From: Desulfobacterales bacterium
Lineage (GTDB): Bacteria; Desulfobacterota; Desulfobacteria; Desulfobacterales; Desulfosalsimonadaceae
Assembly (NCBI GenBank): GCA_029933295.1
Contig: JAOZOL010000018.1
Coordinates: 12,093-19,513, forward strand
DNA length: 7,421 nt
Reading direction: 5' to 3'
Under the pieces are notes generated by a model. That model was not told where the DNA came from. It saw nothing but the letters and a program-made list of their open reading frames with translations, and made no database searches. Both the position numbers and the translations under genes were made by a program. This document shows, piece by piece, positions 5,444-7,421 of the stretch; within the stretch, counting starts at the first letter, position 1, and every line of letters begins with the position of its first letter.

Positions 5444-6628
5444 ATGAAAATCACGAAATTGGATATTGAAGGTTTCCGTTCTCTCCGAAAGGTAAGCTGG
5501 TTACCTAGCGACCTCAACGTGATTATCGGTCCTAATGGTACTGGTAAATCTAATTTGCTACGTTTTATGGAATTGATTTCCATATCAGCACAGGGCAGAC
5601 TGGGTAAATCCATTCAGTCTTTAGGTGGAATGAACCCATTAGTTTGGGATGGAGCTGCTACTTCTATAAAATTTGCAATGACAACAACGCCTGAAGGCGG
5701 GAAGCTCGGCCCTGAACATTACGAGCTTGAACTGGCACGGCTCGGGGTGGGGAGTTCATATAAGGTTGAAAAAGAGCTTTTGATAAACTCTTATAAATTA
5801 AAGGAAGGGTCTGAAAAGAAACCTTTTAAATTTTTGGAACGATTTGCAAAGACTGCTGTTATCTTTGATGAAAGGGAACATACCTTCACCACACCTGAAG
5901 AGTTCATTTCAGACGAGGAAAGCCTCCTTTCCATAGCGTCCGGACCATTTATTAATAACCACTTCATTCCGCCTTTCCAAAAGGGGCTGGCTTCAATATC
6001 TGTTTATCATGATTTGCATACCAATAAGGACGCTTTTATTCGTCAACCTGCTATCTCTCGCATGGAAAAGCGAGTCGACCCTGATGGACAAAATCTTATA
6101 TCTGTCATGCACACCCTTTACACAGGCGATCGTGATTTTAAAAGAGACATTAATTCTGCCATGCGGGCTACATTTGGCGATGATTTTGAAGAATTGGTTT
6201 TCCCTCCTGCATCTGACCAGAGAATACAAATGCGCATCCGCTGGAAATCACTGAAACGAGAGCAATCGGCTGCCGAACTCTCAGATGGGACCCTCCGCTT
6301 TCTGTTCTTGTTAACCGTCATGGCAAGCCCATCGCCGGCCCCCATTATCGCTATCGATGAACCGGAAACCGGACTTCATCCATCAATGCTTCCTGTGGTT
6401 GCAGAATATGCAGTTGAAGCAGCCACGAGATCGCAGATCATTCTGACTACCCATTCTCCTCAATTTTTGGATGCTTTTTCCGGTACTATTCCAACAACTA
6501 CCATCGCAAAATGGGAAAATGGTGAAACGATACTGCAAACCTTGCAAGGGGGAGAGCTTGACTACTGGTTGAAGGAATACTCTCTGGGGTCTCTTTTTAA
6601 ATCCGGGGAACTGGAGCAAATGGGATGA
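5444..6628 (+). CDS. AAA_21-type ATPase (OLD/RecF-like), ATPase of two-gene cassette
   Basis: A 394-aa ABC-class ATPase of the AAA_21 (COG4637/OLD/RecF-like) group. MKITKLDIEGFRSL at the start is the typical first strand and K-x-F-R motif. Walker A is GPNGTGKSN (residues 29-37). The region between (about 70-270) is the variable insertion. An ABC signature-like ELSDGT follows (278-283), then Walker B IIAIDEPETGLHP (301-313) with Asp305 and catalytic Glu306, and the switch histidine in LTTHSPQ (334-340, His337). All catalytic motifs are intact. Length is normal, and there is no fused TOPRIM domain, unlike full OLD nucleases. AAAGGAAG (5429-5436) lies 7 nt before ATG. The stop overlaps the next ATG by 4 nt (ATGA), so the DUF4276 product is its likely partner. 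ATP-driven sensing or DNA clamping in phage defence is inferred from family and pairing. Confidence 0.9.
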   Translation: MKITKLDIEGFRSLRKVSWLPSDLNVIIGPNGTGKSNLLRFMELISISAQGRLGKSIQSLGGMNPLVWDGAATSIKFAMTTTPEGGKLGPEHYELELARLGVGSSYKVEKELLINSYKLKEGSEKKPFKFLERFAKTAVIFDEREHTFTTPEEFISDEESLLSIASGPFINNHFIPPFQKGLASISVYHDLHTNKDAFIRQPAISRMEKRVDPDGQNLISVMHTLYTGDRDFKRDINSAMRATFGDDFEELVFPPASDQRIQMRIRWKSLKREQSAAELSDGTLRFLFLLTVMASPSPAPIIAIDEPETGLHPSMLPVVAEYAVEAATRSQIILTTHSPQFLDAFSGTIPTTTIAKWENGETILQTLQGGELDYWLKEYSLGSLFKSGELEQMG

Positions 6629-7260
6629 GATTTATTCTTTTCGTCGAAGGTTATACGGAAGACAAGACATTGCCACAATTTTTGAAAAAATGGCTCGATT
6701 CAAGATTAACTAATCCTGTCGGGATTAGAACCGTTCGCTTTGAAGGCTGGCCAGAGTTAGTAAAAGATGCCCCTCTAAAAGCCAAGATGCATCTGAACGG
6801 CCCAGCTAAAAAAGATATTGTTGCGGTGATTTCTTTGTTGGATCTTTACGGTCCGACCTTTTATCCTAATAAATTAACAGAATGTAAAGAACGATACGAT
6901 TGGGCCAAGGAATATATAGAGAAGAGGGTTAACCAGCCAAAATTTTTCCAGTTTTTTGCAGTTCATGAAATCGAGGCATGGCTTTTTAGCCAACCGGACA
7001 TCTTTCCTGTGAAAGTCAAAAAAGCATTCCCCAAAAAGATTCAAAATCCAGAAACAGTGAACTTTAATAAACCGCCGACAAAATTGCTGGAAAGTATTTA
7101 TCGTTTGCATACAAGTCGGTCATATAAAAAGGTGGTGAATGGTAAAGAGCTTTTCGGCAAACTCAATCCGGACGTTGCATATCAAAAATGCCCGAAACTT
7201 AAAGAACTTTTGGACAAAATGCTGGAGCTGGCCCAAAAATCTAAATCGACGACAAAATAA
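6625..7260 (+). CDS. DUF4276-family protein, putative TOPRIM-like effector
   Basis: A 211-aa protein recognised as DUF4276. It opens with FILFVEGYTEDKTLPQFLKK (residues 3-22), the E-G-x-T-E form of a TOPRIM first acidic motif (Glu8, Glu12). FEGWPEL (39-45) is followed by the aspartate strand VISLLDLYGPTFYP (68-81, Asp73), which fits the family's D-x-Y-G-x-x-x-x-P signature, and then by VHEIEAWLFSQPDIF (113-127; family H-E-x-E-A-x-L-F-S). Lys153 in NKPPTKLLE sits where family members carry a conserved P-x-K. The set of acids suggests a metal-dependent nuclease, as in OLD TOPRIM domains and PARIS AriB; nuclease activity is inferred, not shown. Its ATG overlaps the ATPase stop (ATGA), giving translational coupling. 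The C-terminus is a basic Lys/Ser/Thr tail. A terminator follows 113 nt later. Family assignment is firm, function is not. Confidence 0.85.
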   Translation: MRFILFVEGYTEDKTLPQFLKKWLDSRLTNPVGIRTVRFEGWPELVKDAPLKAKMHLNGPAKKDIVAVISLLDLYGPTFYPNKLTECKERYDWAKEYIEKRVNQPKFFQFFAVHEIEAWLFSQPDIFPVKVKKAFPKKIQNPETVNFNKPPTKLLESIYRLHTSRSYKKVVNGKELFGKLNPDVAYQKCPKLKELLDKMLELAQKSKSTTK

Positions 7261-7302
7261 ATTGGGATAGTTTAGCATTGAAAATTTTCGAAAAGTATAA
7301 AA

Positions 7303-7334
7303 TTCGTTAACGAAAAATAGTGTACCGTTTCGTT
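7303..7334. repeat. Palindrome and short stem downstream of the cassette
   Basis: TTCGTTAACGAA (7303-7314) is a perfect 12-bp palindrome. Overlapping it, AACGAAA (7310-7316) and TTTCGTT (7328-7334) form a 7-bp stem with an 11-nt loop, and a shorter palindrome GAAAATTTTC sits at 7280-7289. These could be a protein-binding site, a weak first terminator or a 3' structure of the cassette mRNA. No function can be assigned. Confidence 0.5.
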
Positions 7335-7373
7335 TTGCGTAATTTTTTCAAGCCCCATTCGTGTTAAAAAAAT

Positions 7374-7421
7374 CACAAAAGTGGAAAAAAGAAATTTTTA
7401 CAGCTTTTGTGGTTTTTTTTT
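7374..7421 (+). terminator. Rho-independent terminator after the ATPase-DUF4276 cassette
   Basis: CACAAAAG (7374-7381) pairs with CTTTTGTG (7404-7411). Inside it a second A-T stem (7386-7390 with 7395-7399) closes on a GAAA loop. The hairpin is followed by an uninterrupted run of nine T reaching the window edge (7413-7421). The direction fits transcription from the plus-strand cassette. Confidence 0.82.

Overview
The window looks like bacterial chromosome of moderate GC. The gene set (NfeD proteins with a FloA flotillin, an EIIA-type domain next to a PII-like protein) and the style of its intergenic repeats suggest an anaerobic Desulfobacterota-type ("deltaproteobacterial") host. No rRNA or other marker gene is present, so that placement is inference.

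Left end (1-494): an AT-rich, gene-free stretch holds a (TTA)7 tract and three copies of a 13-base motif in alternating orientation. Two of the copies bound a 122-bp MITE-like element (160-281). Its right edge touches an in-frame C-terminal fragment of an RsuA/RluB-family rRNA pseudouridine synthase (282-494). The catalytic part of that gene is missing, so it is a remnant.

Minus-strand pair (495-1325): a PTS EIIA (PtsN/fructose-type) domain protein is followed by a small PII-like protein. Both are read from a good sigma70-type promoter at 1353-1381. The pair looks like a signalling unit; no transporter or antiporter gene is in view.

Plus-strand membrane operon (1539-5317): a full-length NfeD/ClpP-class membrane serine protease, a short NfeD protein (1-nt TAATG overlap), the flotillin-like SPFH protein FloA, and a 250-aa protein with a membrane anchor, a zinc ribbon and a distinct C-terminal helix motif. 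The first three are the classic NfeD-flotillin membrane-microdomain set. The fourth is unrecognised and probably works with them.

Right end (5318-7421): a repeat-like junction with a weak attC-like pair of ends precedes a compact two-gene cassette. The first gene is an AAA/ABC-type ATPase (AAA_21, OLD/RecF-like). The second, overlapping by 4 nt, is a DUF4276-family protein with TOPRIM-like acidic motifs. A strong rho-independent terminator closes the window. The cassette resembles split OLD-type (ATPase plus TOPRIM nuclease) anti-phage systems and is the best candidate here for a little-described defence system.
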